Assembly (NCBI GenBank): GCA_035649495.1
Contig: DASRJL010000067.1
Coordinates: 3,931 to 67,930, forward strand
Direction of reading: 5' to 3'
DNA length: 64,000 nucleotides
From: SG8-41 sp035649495
GTDB taxonomy: Bacteria > Pseudomonadota > Gammaproteobacteria > Burkholderiales > SG8-41
Shown here piece by piece: positions 24,496-32,595 of the stretch (its first letter is position 1; each line of letters opens with the position of its first letter). The position numbers and the translations under genes are program-made. Below the pieces are notes generated by a model. The model was not told the origin of the DNA. It did no database searches and was given only the letters and a program-made list of their open reading frames with translations.

Positions 24496-24843
24496 TCAAA
24501 GCGCGCGCCCGTCGAATTCCTTGACGTCGAGCGTCTTGAGATCGACGTCCTCGAGGCAGCGCGCGTTGATGGCCGCCATTTCGTTGCCCTTCTGATCTAC
24601 GCCGTAGGCGAAGGGATGGATGCCGCACACCTTGCAGAATCGATGTTTGATGATGTGCTTGTTGAACATATAGGTCGCGGCATCGGACTCGGGCGTCAAC
24701 AGCTTGAACTGAGCGCGCGGCACGAACCACAACAGAGACCCTTTGCGCGCGCATAACGAGCAATTGCAGGCCATGACGCTCTTCAATTCGCCCTCGACTT
24801 CGTAAGCGACTTTTCCGCAGTGACAGCTACCTTTGTATTTCAT
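24496..24843 (-). CDS. GFA family protein (CENP-V/GFA zinc fold)
   Basis: A 115-residue GFA protein with the zinc-binding cysteines in SCHCGKVAYEVEG, ACNCSLCARKGSLLW and HRFCKVCGIHPFAYG. The family takes its name from a glutathione-dependent formaldehyde-activating enzyme, but most members have no proven activity. AAAGGAG lies before the ATG at 24841-24843, chosen over an ATG 10 codons upstream. It is convergent with the MocR gene. Confidence 0.88.
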   Translation of the reverse strand: MKYKGSCHCGKVAYEVEGELKSVMACNCSLCARKGSLLWFVPRAQFKLLTPESDAATYMFNKHIIKHRFCKVCGIHPFAYGVDQKGNEMAAINARCLEDVDLKTLDVKEFDGRAL

Positions 24844-24858
24844 ACGACGCTCCTTTGT

Positions 24859-25020
24859 CGCTGGTGACGACACTCGCTGATGCTCGTTGGTGACGACGCT
24901 CTTTCATCGCTAGTGACGACGCTTCTCCCGCCGCTGGTGACGACATTTCCTGAAGTCCACGGGTGACGACGCTTTCGGGCCGTGCGCTTCGTCACCGCGA
25001 AGCTCATCACTGCGACGCTC
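24859..25020. repeat. GTGACGAC word array (second copy of the 1.1-kb family)
   Basis: Six GTGACGAC-type words occur at irregular 22-30 base intervals, followed near 24987-25020 by the complementary CGTCACCGCGAAGCTCATCA. CGCTGGTGACGACACTC (24859-24875) is the exact reverse complement of 1168-1184. The spacing is too irregular and the words too short for a CRISPR array. Confidence 0.65.
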
Positions 25021-25069
25021 ATCGGCCTCTGAAACGATATCGGCAAGCATCTGTGCTCATCGCGTCGGC

Positions 25070-25134
25070 CGATGCGCGCCACCGGGGGTCGGATCCCCGG
25101 AAACCGGGGCCCCTCCTCCGCCCCTCGGCGCGCT
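25070..25134. repeat. GGGGCCCCGG repeat (copy 1)
   Basis: Read on the minus strand this is GAGGGGCGGAGGAGGGGCCC then CGGTTTCCGGGGAT and GACCCCCGG. A near-identical block is at 63056-63097 on the plus strand (GAGGGGCGGAGCAGGGGCCC, CGGTTTGTGGGGAT). It is a dispersed intergenic repeat unlike the tandem-word arrays, with a strong internal GGGGCCCC palindrome. Confidence 0.65.
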
Positions 25135-25144
25135 ACCGCTCAGC

Positions 25145-25534
25145 TCATACCGGCGCCAGCATGTTCGCATCGCGGGCGAGCAGCCACTTGCCGTTTCGCT
25201 TCCTCAGGATAGACAGCGTATGTCCCGCGCGCTTCGTCGGTGCCGCGCCGCCGGGCGGGGTCATCGCGACCGAGAGCCTGGTCCACATGTACGCCCAGTC
25301 GCCGAGCACCTTGATCTCCTGGATTTCGCTCTTGCCGTCGATTTCAGGCGCAGGCCCTTTCGATTGCGCCCTCGAGGCGGCGGCGAAGCCGGCTTTGTCC
25401 ATCGGAGGCCGGCCCGGCACGAGAAACACGACATCGTCCGCCATCAGGCCAAGTACTGTTTCGACGTCACCCGCCGTCGTCGCGGCCATCCAGGTCTCGA
25501 CCAGCTTGCGTATCTCCTGCTCGTCCTTTTCCAT
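25145..25534 (-). CDS. SgcJ/EcaC-type NTF2-fold protein
   Basis: A 129-residue NTF2-like protein: EQEIRKLVETWMAATTAGDV, VLGLMADDVVFLVPGRPPMD, IQEIKVLGDWAYMWTRLSVA and GHTLSILRKRNGKWLLARDA. This matches the SgcJ/EcaC subgroup, which includes small isomerases, cyclases and stress proteins; the function is unknown. I chose ATG 25532-25534 (MEKDEQEI). It is divergent from the exported esterase-like gene and follows a repeat-filled spacer on its 3' side. Confidence 0.8.
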   Translation of the reverse strand: MEKDEQEIRKLVETWMAATTAGDVETVLGLMADDVVFLVPGRPPMDKAGFAAASRAQSKGPAPEIDGKSEIQEIKVLGDWAYMWTRLSVAMTPPGGAAPTKRAGHTLSILRKRNGKWLLARDANMLAPV

Positions 25535-25650
25535 GCCATGTCCCGGTGGTGCCACGTTTGTTCGACAACCCGGACGGTTCCCGGTTGCCAGGACAGCGTA
25601 ACATTCCCGCTCCAGCCAAGAACTGGCGTCCTGAACCTCGGAGGCCGACC

Positions 25651-26703
25651 ATGACCAGCCGTCCCTTCCAACGTCTCGTTACCCTCCTGTGCGCGATTCC
25701 GCCCGTGCTGGCGGTAATGCCGGCCGCCGCGGCCTCCCTCGGCGGCCCGCTCACGCTCGAGGACGAAGGCAGCTTTTTCGTCAATGGGCAAAGCTTCCGG
25801 TCGGAATACCCGGGCGCGTCGGTCGCGACCGGTCCCGCCGCGCCGGGCAATATCACGGTGAACCAGATGTACGTGCACTACCGGATTCCCGCCGGGAAAA
25901 AGGGAATACCGCTCGTGCTCGTGCACGGCTCCAACCACACTGGCATGACCTACGAGACGACGCCCGACGGGCGCGAAGGCTGGGCGACGTGGTTCGTGCG
26001 CCAGGGCCACCCGGTGTACGTGGTCGATCACTCCGGGCGCGGCCGCTCCGGGTTCAATCCGACGCCGGTCAACGCGGTGCGCGACGGCGGCGCCGATCCC
26101 AAGAACCTGCCGACGTTCTTTCTCGGTCCTATCGACCGGGCATGGTGGAATTTCCGCTTCGGCCCCGAGTACCCGAAGCCGTTTCCCGGCCTGCAGTTCC
26201 CGCTGGAAGCGCTGGACCAGTACCTCGCTCAGCTCGTGCCGAACTCGGAGACGACCCTCGCCGGCGGTGGAGCCAACACGGTGAGCGCGCTCGCCGCGCT
26301 GCTCGACAGGATCGGTCCGGCGGTCGTGATGGTTCACTCCCAGTCCGGCGTGTACGGGCTGGACGTGGTGCGCAAGCGGCCGAACCTGGTGCGGGCGCTC
26401 GTGAGCGTCGAGGGCGGCTGCGAAACGGTCACGCCCGCCGACATCGCCACGCCGTTCGTCAAGGTGCCTTTCATATCCGTGTGGGGCGACAACAGCATCG
26501 GGGCGAAAGGCGCCAACGGCGACAAGCGGCGCGAAGGCTGCGCGCAGGCGATCGGGCTCATCAAGGGCGGCGGCGGGCGCGCGAACCTCCTGCTGCTCCC
26601 CGATGTCAGCATCAGGGGAAACAGTCACATGATGATGATGGACCGGAACAACCTGCTGGTAGCCGAGGTGATCAGGAGATGGATCGGCGAGAACGTCAGG
26701 TGA
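25651..26703 (+). CDS. exported alpha/beta hydrolase (esterase-like)
   Basis: A 350-residue hydrolase with a signal peptide (about residues 1-27, ending AAAASL). It has the oxyanion region LVLVHGSNHTGMTYE, a VDHSGRGRSGFNP loop, the nucleophile elbow VMVHSQSGVYG (HSQSG) near residue 230, a VKVPFISVWGD strand and the late histidine in RGNSHMMMMDRNN. The layout fits secreted esterases acting on small esters. GGAGG lies upstream of the ATG at 25651. It is divergent from the SgcJ-like gene. Confidence 0.83.
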   Translation: MTSRPFQRLVTLLCAIPPVLAVMPAAAASLGGPLTLEDEGSFFVNGQSFRSEYPGASVATGPAAPGNITVNQMYVHYRIPAGKKGIPLVLVHGSNHTGMTYETTPDGREGWATWFVRQGHPVYVVDHSGRGRSGFNPTPVNAVRDGGADPKNLPTFFLGPIDRAWWNFRFGPEYPKPFPGLQFPLEALDQYLAQLVPNSETTLAGGGANTVSALAALLDRIGPAVVMVHSQSGVYGLDVVRKRPNLVRALVSVEGGCETVTPADIATPFVKVPFISVWGDNSIGAKGANGDKRREGCAQAIGLIKGGGGRANLLLLPDVSIRGNSHMMMMDRNNLLVAEVIRRWIGENVR

Positions 26704-26837
26704 TGAGTGCTCCGGCGATGAGCCGCCGAACTGCTGCCCGGGTGCTGTCGGCATGTCCGGCCTCTGGATCCGATTCTCCGCACTTATTGATCATAGGCGA
26801 GCCAAGTGCAGGTGACTCACGACTAGCTTCGGGCGTA

Positions 26838-28442
26838 TCAATCAGACGACGTCCACTGTACGCTCCCCGTCGCGCATTCGGGAATACGGTTCCAGCGGTC
26901 GGGCGCACAACGCTTCCATCTCACACTTTCTGTGCACATGACGCGCGCGAAAAACCCTTCGTGTCGGCAGGCATCCAGCTCTCTCCGCATCTCGGTTTGC
27001 CAGTCCCCCACCGCGGCAGAAGTGACCGATACCGCCTCCGGCGCTGCCATGCGAGCGGAGGCTTCCCGCGTTGCCGATGTACCTTTGGCGTTCTTGATCG
27101 GTGTCGGTGAGCCCGGTCGCGAGATGGGACTGTGGACTGTGGAAATTCGTTCTTGCAGGGGTGATGGCTCCGGAGGATCCGCAGGAACAGTCGGAATCAC
27201 GGGAGCCGAGGATGGATCCGCGGCCGGCACTGTCACTACTACAGAGCTACTGGGACTCGAGGCAGCCTGCCAGACGGGATGATTTTGCGATACCGTGAAA
27301 TAGCCTGCTCCCACGCCGATCACCAGCCCGGCGGCGACCGCCGCAAGCGAGATCCGGATAAACCTTCGAGCCGAGCGCCTCAATGCATGCCGTCTGCGCG
27401 GCGATCGCGCTCTCGTAGCGGCGCCGCGCGCCTTTGAAACGAACAGGTTCGATGCGCGCTGGGTATTTTTGTAAAGCTGAACCCGGTCATGAATAGTCGG
27501 TTCGCTTCCACCCCTTCCCAGCAGCCCCCGCATCGGCTTTAAAGCGTTCACGGGCCTATCGTCGATCGCCGATTGCTTTGCCTCGTTTAGTTGTGGCGGG
27601 CCGCTGCAATCAGCAACGGACGCAAACGCCACCGGCGCCGACTCCGCGGCCGAAGCAGCTGGGAGGGCCGGTGGCTTCGATGGTTCGTTCGGTCGCATAG
27701 ACGGAGTTTCGGAACTCGTGGGAGGCGTCGCTGCTGTCGTGGGGCCATCCGGTTCCGGTGACTGCAACGACGGGCTTGCGACTGGTTGCATCCGAGGCAG
27801 CCGTAGGAAAGCATCCTCAAGGCCGCAGATCCGTCCTCGGAAGCGGCTCAGCAACGGTTCTGCGTCATCACGAATGGAAAGCAACAAATGAATCGCCAGA
27901 CCGGGCGCGTTGATGATGCGTACCAATTCATCGTCGAAATCGGCAACGCCAGCGCAATCGGATGGTGCACGAAGGTACTGCTCGAAGCCATCGAGAATGA
28001 TGAAAAAGCGCACGCCGAGCGCCTTACTCCATGCTGTGAGGCTGTCGGCCAACTCAGGAGGCGGTTCAGCCATCTGCGGGGCATTGCCGCGCAGTGCATC
28101 GCGGATTTGTGACCGTAGCGCTGTGATCGGTGCGCCTTCCCATCGATCGAAAATGATCGCAATATCGGAACCGCGGTCCGTAGCTCTGTTCTCGGATTGG
28201 CGATCGGGGGATGGCGCAATGGCGCCGGTCTCGTCTTGCGCGCGGCGGACGTCGGCACGAAGTCGCAGCAATGGCAAGACGCCTGTCTTCAGCAATGTCG
28301 TCTTGCCGGCGCCTTCTGCGCCGTATAGCACGGTCAGGCGAGAAAGGCGCAGGACTTCCACCAGCATCTGCGCTTCGAAATCGCGCGAATGCCAGGCGGA
28401 ATGGCGTTTGAGGTCGGAATCGAGCACGCCTGTATCGCTCAT
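26838..28442 (-). CDS. membrane-anchored P-loop ATPase (STAND/AAA-like) with Cys-rich C-terminal tail
   Basis: A 534-residue protein. Residues 1-200 form an NTPase with Walker A GAEGAGKT (41-48), Walker B FFIILDGFE (146-154) and an LLLSIRDDAEPLL sensor-like strand. Next comes a long Pro/Ser/Ala-rich linker (about 210-330) and a basic stretch (RARSPRRRHALRRSARR). One transmembrane helix (SLAAVAAGLVIGVGAGYF) follows, then a low-complexity periplasmic segment and a C-terminal module LDACRHEGFFARVMC / WKRCAPDRWNRIPEC with four cysteines. Third-codon GC bias is visibly weaker than in its neighbours, suggesting transfer. Cytoplasmic ATPase plus periplasmic tail suggests signalling across the membrane; the role is unknown. 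Confidence 0.72.
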   Translation of the reverse strand: MSDTGVLDSDLKRHSAWHSRDFEAQMLVEVLRLSRLTVLYGAEGAGKTTLLKTGVLPLLRLRADVRRAQDETGAIAPSPDRQSENRATDRGSDIAIIFDRWEGAPITALRSQIRDALRGNAPQMAEPPPELADSLTAWSKALGVRFFIILDGFEQYLRAPSDCAGVADFDDELVRIINAPGLAIHLLLSIRDDAEPLLSRFRGRICGLEDAFLRLPRMQPVASPSLQSPEPDGPTTAATPPTSSETPSMRPNEPSKPPALPAASAAESAPVAFASVADCSGPPQLNEAKQSAIDDRPVNALKPMRGLLGRGGSEPTIHDRVQLYKNTQRASNLFVSKARGAATRARSPRRRHALRRSARRFIRISLAAVAAGLVIGVGAGYFTVSQNHPVWQAASSPSSSVVVTVPAADPSSAPVIPTVPADPPEPSPLQERISTVHSPISRPGSPTPIKNAKGTSATREASARMAAPEAVSVTSAAVGDWQTEMRRELDACRHEGFFARVMCTESVRWKRCAPDRWNRIPECATGSVQWTSSD

Positions 28443-28655
28443 GGCTGCGACGAGCCTCTCACGAATTCTTCGCCGAGAGAGTGTCTATCCTACGATTATC
28501 CGACACGCTCCGATAGCCTGCCTCTACAACCGGGGATTTGACCAGTGGCCCCCGTCATGGCTCAGGGGTCATGGGTCATGCGTCGCTGCCCAGCAGCGGC
28601 CGGGTGGCGGCGATGGCCGGATGACAGCGGCTCGGCAGCCGGCATCGCGAGCTCG

Positions 28656-29969
28656 TCACACTGCCTCGAGGACCTGCCGCCCGGCGCGCATCCCGCTGTG
28701 CAGCGCGCCCGCCACGGTTCCCGCCTCGCCCTCGTAGTCGGACGCCTCGCCCGCAAAGTACAGCGTTTCCTTGAGCGTAGCGGCAAGGGCCTTGCGCGCT
28801 CCGCTGCCGCCCGTTTTCACGTACGCGTAGGCGCCCCGCGCGTACGGGTCGCGCTGCCAGTCGTGGAAGTACGAGGTCTCGAGCTGCGCTTCCACGTCGC
28901 ACTGACTCCCGAACAGCGACCTCAGGGCCGACACGGCATTGCGCACGATCGCCGGTCCCGGCAGGCCCGCCATGCGGTGCGCCCGCGGTCCTCCGGCCCA
29001 CGCGATCAGGAGTGGCGCGCGGGCGGGCAGCGCGGTCCAGAAGGTCGGAAACAGCGCGTCGGGTGACTGCATGAATCCGGCGTCGCGATAACGGCCCTTC
29101 TCCAGCTCCTCCCAGAACGCCGTGTGGAACTTCAGGGCGACCCGCAGCACCGGTCCGGAAGCCAGGTAGTTGAGCGCCCGTTCCTTCTCGTGGAGCGGCG
29201 GCGAGAACCGGACCGCGCCCGGCGTGCCCGGCGGAAGCTGGAGCACGCCCAGCGGCAGCGTGACGACGGCGCGGGCCGCGCTCTCCCGGAACGGCTTCCC
29301 GAGGTGGACGCCCTCCACTTCGACGTGCCCGCGCTTCCACTGCACGGCGTGCACGGCGGTCTGCAGCTGCAGGCGCGCGCCGTTCGCCGCCAGGTCGCCG
29401 GCAAGCGCGCCCATCAGCGCGCCGTAGCCGCCGGACGGACGGTACGACGCGTCGTTGGCCGTGCCCTCGCCGGTCCACTCCTCCACGATCGCGCGCGCGC
29501 TCACTCGCGACGGATCGGCGGCGTCGTATCCCTCCACCATGCGCAGCGCGAAGGTCTGCGCTTCCGCCGACAGCCGTTCCTGCAGATTGCGCCGGATGTA
29601 GGTCTCGAAGGGCACATCCTTGCGCGGCACGCCGGCTGCCTCCATGGCCCGCTGCACCTCCTCGAACATCGCACCGCGATTACTCGGCCTGAGCTTCCCG
29701 GCGCGCGCCAGCCAGCGGTCGCCCATCCGCCGGGTGGCCGCGATGCCGAACTTCTGCATGAGCGAGAACGTCGCCTCGGGCCGGCCGTGTATGAACTCCG
29801 GGCCCATTTCGACGGGAACGTTGAGGCCCGGCTCGTGGCGCGACCAGCACCGCCCGCCGATGCGATCGCGCGCCTCCAGGACGAGGACCGACCGCTTCGC
29901 TCGCGCCAGCTCGGCCGCGGCCGCAAGCCCGGCGGCGCCGGCGCCGATGATCAGGACGTCAACAGACAA
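28656..29969 (-). CDS. FAD-dependent amine oxidase family protein
   Basis: A 437-residue flavoprotein with the N-terminal dinucleotide motif VLIIGAGAAGLAAAAELARA, the RDRIGGRCWS loop, the GPEFIHGRPEAT region and a C-terminal FAD segment YFAGEASDYEGEAGTVAGAL. It matches the monoamine oxidase/polyamine oxidase (PF01593) layout. The start appears to be TTG at 29967-29969, which falls in the flanking GGATGAA repeat; no ATG gives the full dinucleotide motif. The substrate is unknown, with amines or carotenoid-like compounds possible. A lipocalin-like gene lies upstream. Confidence 0.88.
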   Translation of the reverse strand: MSVDVLIIGAGAAGLAAAAELARAKRSVLVLEARDRIGGRCWSRHEPGLNVPVEMGPEFIHGRPEATFSLMQKFGIAATRRMGDRWLARAGKLRPSNRGAMFEEVQRAMEAAGVPRKDVPFETYIRRNLQERLSAEAQTFALRMVEGYDAADPSRVSARAIVEEWTGEGTANDASYRPSGGYGALMGALAGDLAANGARLQLQTAVHAVQWKRGHVEVEGVHLGKPFRESAARAVVTLPLGVLQLPPGTPGAVRFSPPLHEKERALNYLASGPVLRVALKFHTAFWEELEKGRYRDAGFMQSPDALFPTFWTALPARAPLLIAWAGGPRAHRMAGLPGPAIVRNAVSALRSLFGSQCDVEAQLETSYFHDWQRDPYARGAYAYVKTGGSGARKALAATLKETLYFAGEASDYEGEAGTVAGALHSGMRAGRQVLEAV

Positions 29970-30060
29970 GGATGAACGTGGAAGGATGAAGGATGAAGAA
30001 AGGTATCACAGCCGGGCGTCACGGTTCATGACACCTTTTCCGCGTTCATCCTTCATCCTT
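29967..30060. repeat. inverted GGATGAA word array (third copy of this family)
   Basis: The left arm is AAGGATGAACGTGGAAGGAT then GAAGGATGAAG; the right arm is TTCCGCGTTCATCCTTCATC then CTTGG. The array supplies the TTG start of the oxidase gene on one side and the TGA stop (30053-30055) plus the last two codons of the lipocalin-like gene on the other. It thus sits between two genes in the same direction. Confidence 0.72.
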
Positions 30061-30502
30061 GGCGCGCAGCGGGCAGGACCTCGACGCGATCCCAGACCAG
30101 CGTGTTGACGAACTGGCGGGCGTCGGTGCCGCTCGTGCGCGGCGTGGTCTCTATGGTCAGCTTGTCGCCGTCCACGGCGAAGTAGCGGACCTGTTTCGTG
30201 CCCGTCCACGCCTCGTTCCAGGAAATCTCGACCGCGTGCGTCACCTGGTTGCCCTCGACGGTGTACGTGCCCGAGTAGGCGCTGACGATAGAGTTGAACA
30301 GGCGCACGCGCTCTTCGTCGGTGAGCACGGCGCCCGCTGGAGGCTCGCGATCGCTCTCGACAGTGACGGACATCATGTAGCCGCCGGGCGTATACATTAT
30401 GTAGGCGTGCGGCAGCATATCGGTCCGCACCTCACCCGTATCGAGGAACCGGCGCGTATAGGACCTGAGCTTCCACACACCCGCGATCGCGTTCGCTATC
30501 AT
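30053..30502 (-). CDS. lipocalin-like domain protein (PF13924-type)
   Basis: A 149-residue protein: IAGVWKLRSYTRRFLDTGEV, HAYIMYTPGGYMMSVTVESD, YSGTYTVEGNQVTHAVEISW, FAVDGDKLTIETTPRTSGTD and VNTLVWDRVE. This is the pattern of the lipocalin-like family. It has no signal peptide. Such proteins are small beta-barrels, often beside oxidoreductase or polyketide genes; the ligand is unknown. The last codons and stop come from the adjacent repeat array, so the original C-terminus may have been replaced. Confidence 0.8.
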   Translation of the reverse strand: MIANAIAGVWKLRSYTRRFLDTGEVRTDMLPHAYIMYTPGGYMMSVTVESDREPPAGAVLTDEERVRLFNSIVSAYSGTYTVEGNQVTHAVEISWNEAWTGTKQVRYFAVDGDKLTIETTPRTSGTDARQFVNTLVWDRVEVLPAARQG

Positions 30503-30526
30503 GTCAAAAGCTAAATACAGGACTCA

Positions 30527-30668
30527 GCCACGGAACCACACGGAAGGGCGCGGACGTTTTGACACGACGCTGAACTTCCTGCAACCGCGCTCTGTATCCG
30601 TGAGAGCCGATCTTGCAGCAGCAGATTTTCCTGCTTCCGTGTGTTTCCGTGTGATTCCGTGGCCAATG
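30527..30668. repeat. dispersed repeat with ACACGGAA-word termini (copy 2)
   Basis: The left end GCCACGGAACCACACGGAAG and right end TTTCCGTGTGATTCCGTGGC match the ends of the element at 7829-8058 almost base for base, while the interiors differ in length and sequence. It lies between the lipocalin-like and CinA genes, both on the minus strand. Confidence 0.75.
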
Positions 30669-30677
30669 ACTTTCGCA

Positions 30678-31163
30678 TCACTTGGCGTCGATGACCTCGG
30701 CGAAAAGCTTGAGCGCCGCAGCTGAAAACGTCCGCATGTTGGCCACGCGGTCGCTGCTGCCCGTCTCGATCTTGAGAGTGCGCTCGACCGGGCCGACGAC
30801 GACGACAAAGCTCACGCCCGAGGGATCTCCATAGCGGTTCCCGGTCGGTCCGGCCGCTCCGCTTTCGCCGATCGCCCACGTAGCATTGCAGCGCTCACGC
30901 ATTGTGCGCGCGAGCATCAGGGCCCAGGCTTCGGTGCAGCCTCGCTTCCCGGCGAACATCTGCTCCCCCGTTTCGCGCAAAGCCAGAAACGACTGCCGGG
31001 TATAGAACGCGCCGCCGCCGATGAAATACGCCGACGCGCCCGGCACGGCGAGGAGCGCCGCCGAGACCAGACCGCCGGTCGACGACTCCGCGACGACGAG
31101 CGTTTCCTTGCGCGCCTTCAACCGCGCGCCGATCTTTTCACCCAATGGCAGGAGATCCTTCAT
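30678..31163 (-). CDS. CinA-family nicotinamide-nucleotide amidohydrolase (PncC-type)
   Basis: A 161-residue stand-alone CinA C-terminal domain: ETLVVAESSTGGLVSAALLA (active-site SxTGG), PGASAYFIGGGAFYTRQSFL, WALMLARTMRERCNATWAIG and ESGAAGPTGNRYGDPSGVSF. PncC deamidates NMN in pyridine nucleotide recycling. The ATG at 31161-31163 sits 8 bases after GAGGG; a GTG three codons upstream overlaps that site. It is flanked on both sides by different repeat arrays. Confidence 0.88.
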   Translation of the reverse strand: MKDLLPLGEKIGARLKARKETLVVAESSTGGLVSAALLAVPGASAYFIGGGAFYTRQSFLALRETGEQMFAGKRGCTEAWALMLARTMRERCNATWAIGESGAAGPTGNRYGDPSGVSFVVVVGPVERTLKIETGSSDRVANMRTFSAAALKLFAEVIDAK

Positions 31164-31191
31164 CGCTTGCACCCTCGGCTGTTGTTTGAAA

Positions 31192-31305
31192 AGAGTGATG
31201 AAAACTGGTGATGGGAAGTGGTGATGAAAAATGGTGATGAACAGCGCGCCGGGGTTTCATCACCATCCTCCATCACCATCTATCATCACTTTTTCTCATC
31301 ACCCC
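31192..31305. repeat. inverted GTGATGAAAA word array (second copy)
   Basis: The left arm has four copies of a 13-base word (GTGATGAAAACTG, GTGATGGGAAGTG, GTGATGAAAAATG, GTGATGAAC). The right arm is made of CATCACCATCCTC-type words (31258-31305). A short GC-rich loop lies between. It is the same family as 14624-14716 but with more copies. Confidence 0.75.
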
Positions 31306-31311
31306 TTGCTT

Positions 31312-31992
31312 CTAGGCACGGGCAGAAGCGCAGCTTGCTGCCCATGCCGTAGCACGGATCGACGACCAGACCGGCCGGCGGAACTCGCGCTCGAGATCGC
31401 CGAGTATCGACCGGGTCGGCAGCTGCGAGCAGGCGATGAACATCGCATCGCTCTCCGGCGACATCGCGGTGCGGGCGAGATCCACAATTTGCGCGGGCGT
31501 GATGGCGGCGAGCGCGTCTACCGTTTCGGCGCGAAAACTGGCCAGGTTCTCGACGGCTATGCCCGACGCCTCGATGAAGGCCTTCAGGCGTTCGTTGACG
31601 GGATCCAGGTACGGCGTGACCACCGTGACGCGGCGCGCGCCCAGGTGCTCCAGGACCGCGGTCATCGCGCTCGCCGTGGTCACGACCGGCTTGCGCGTCA
31701 GGCCGGAAATCTCCGCGGCGACCTCCGCGTCGCGCTGCGGGCCGGCCATGAATCCCGCGGCGGTGCAGCCATAGGCGATGAGCTCTATCTCGCCGGTTGC
31801 AAACGTCTTCGCCAGTTGCACCGTGTGGGCGAGATACGCCGGCAGGTCCGCGGGCGTCAGCATGCCCTTGCCGCGCGGTATGCCCAGCCTGCGGCAGGTG
31901 CTGCCCTCCGGCAGCCACGCGAGGAGCTCCGGCTCCATCGTCGTGTTGTTGATCGGGACCAGCAGGCCGGTGTGCATTGCTGCTGAAGTCAT
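31312..31992 (-). CDS. Asp/Glu racemase superfamily protein (maleate isomerase/AMDase-like)
   Basis: A 226-residue protein of the aspartate/glutamate racemase superfamily: LLVPINNTTMEPELLAWLPE, IELIAYGCTAAGFM with the first catalytic cysteine, RVTVVTPYLDPVNERLKAFI, and DAMFIACSQLPTRSILGDLE with the second cysteine. The two cysteines place it near maleate cis-trans isomerase and arylmalonate decarboxylase. GGGAGG precedes the ATG at 31990-31992. It may act on dicarboxylates, which would fit the Bug-type binding proteins, but this is inference. Confidence 0.85.
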   Translation of the reverse strand: MTSAAMHTGLLVPINNTTMEPELLAWLPEGSTCRRLGIPRGKGMLTPADLPAYLAHTVQLAKTFATGEIELIAYGCTAAGFMAGPQRDAEVAAEISGLTRKPVVTTASAMTAVLEHLGARRVTVVTPYLDPVNERLKAFIEASGIAVENLASFRAETVDALAAITPAQIVDLARTAMSPESDAMFIACSQLPTRSILGDLEREFRRPVWSSIRATAWAASCASARA

Positions 31993-32035
31993 GATCCTGC
32001 CTCCCAGACCGATGCCTGGCCAACGCGTCAATTTG

Positions 32036-32111
32036 AACAGGAGGAAACGGAGATAACAGAGAAACGCCGGTACGACAAACCTCTGTTCCCTCTGTTACCT
32101 CCTGTTAAGGA
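32036..32111. repeat. inverted AACAGAG word array
   Basis: The left arm AACAGGAGGAAACGGAGATA then ACAGAG and the right arm CTCTGTTCCCTCTGTTACCT then CCTGTTAAG are inverse complements separated by about 22 bases. The words (CTCTGTT, CCTGTT) are different from the other arrays. It lies between the racemase-like gene start and the DUF2237 gene end. Confidence 0.7.
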
Positions 32112-32124
32112 TCTGCTGTCGGTT

Positions 32125-32508
32125 CTAGTGCAGATCGAGCGCGCTGCGCTTCAACGCCGCGAGCGGCGCGAACTTGAGGACGTTCTCGTGCGTCGCCTCG
32201 AGCACCACTTGCGGGGCCTTGCCCGCTTCCCAGGCCTCGACCCACCGCAGCACGTGCAGGCACCAGCGGTCACCCGGCTTCAATCCCCGAAAACGCATCT
32301 CCCGGCGCGGCGTGATGAGATCGTTGCCGCGCTCGCGCGAGAACTCCAGGAAATCCGCCGTCACCTTGACGCACACGAGATGCGCCACACCCTCCTGCCC
32401 GTGCGTCGAACAGCACCCGTCGCGGAAATAGCCCGTCACCGGGTCGTAGCTGCACGCGAGCAGTGGTCCGCCCAGCACGTTCTTCTCCTGGGGAAGCTCT
32501 TCACTCAT
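32125..32508 (-). CDS. DUF2237 family protein
   Basis: A 127-residue protein with the conserved core NVLGGPLLACSYDPVTGYFR, DGCCSTHGQEGVAHLVCVKV, LEFSRERGNDLITPRREMRF and PGDRWCLHVLRWVEAWEAGK. All DUF2237 landmarks including the double cysteine are present. The family is widespread and of unknown function. It is flanked by repeat arrays and probably transcribed with the srkA-like gene. Confidence 0.88.
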   Translation of the reverse strand: MSEELPQEKNVLGGPLLACSYDPVTGYFRDGCCSTHGQEGVAHLVCVKVTADFLEFSRERGNDLITPRREMRFRGLKPGDRWCLHVLRWVEAWEAGKAPQVVLEATHENVLKFAPLAALKRSALDLH

Positions 32509-32516
32509 GGCTGGCT

Positions 32517-32595
32517 ATTCTAGAGGGACTAGGGACCAGGGACTAGGGACTGGTGCTTTTACATCCAGTCTCCAGTCTGTAGTTTCTAGTCCCCG
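32517..32595. repeat. inverted GACTAGG heptamer array
   Basis: The left arm reads GACTAGG, GACCAGG, GACTAGG, GACTGG. The right arm reads CCAGTCTCCAGTCTGTAGTT then TCTAGTCCCC. The right arm supplies the TAG stop of the srkA-like gene (32586-32588). These GACTAGG words resemble the short tandemly repeated heptamers described in cyanobacteria. Confidence 0.75.

Noticed and set aside
24859..25020. Possible CRISPR array of GTGACGAC repeats
   Set aside because: Repeats are 8-12 bases, spacing is irregular, there are no unique 30-base spacers or cas genes, and the words recur in palindromic form at 1.1 kb.
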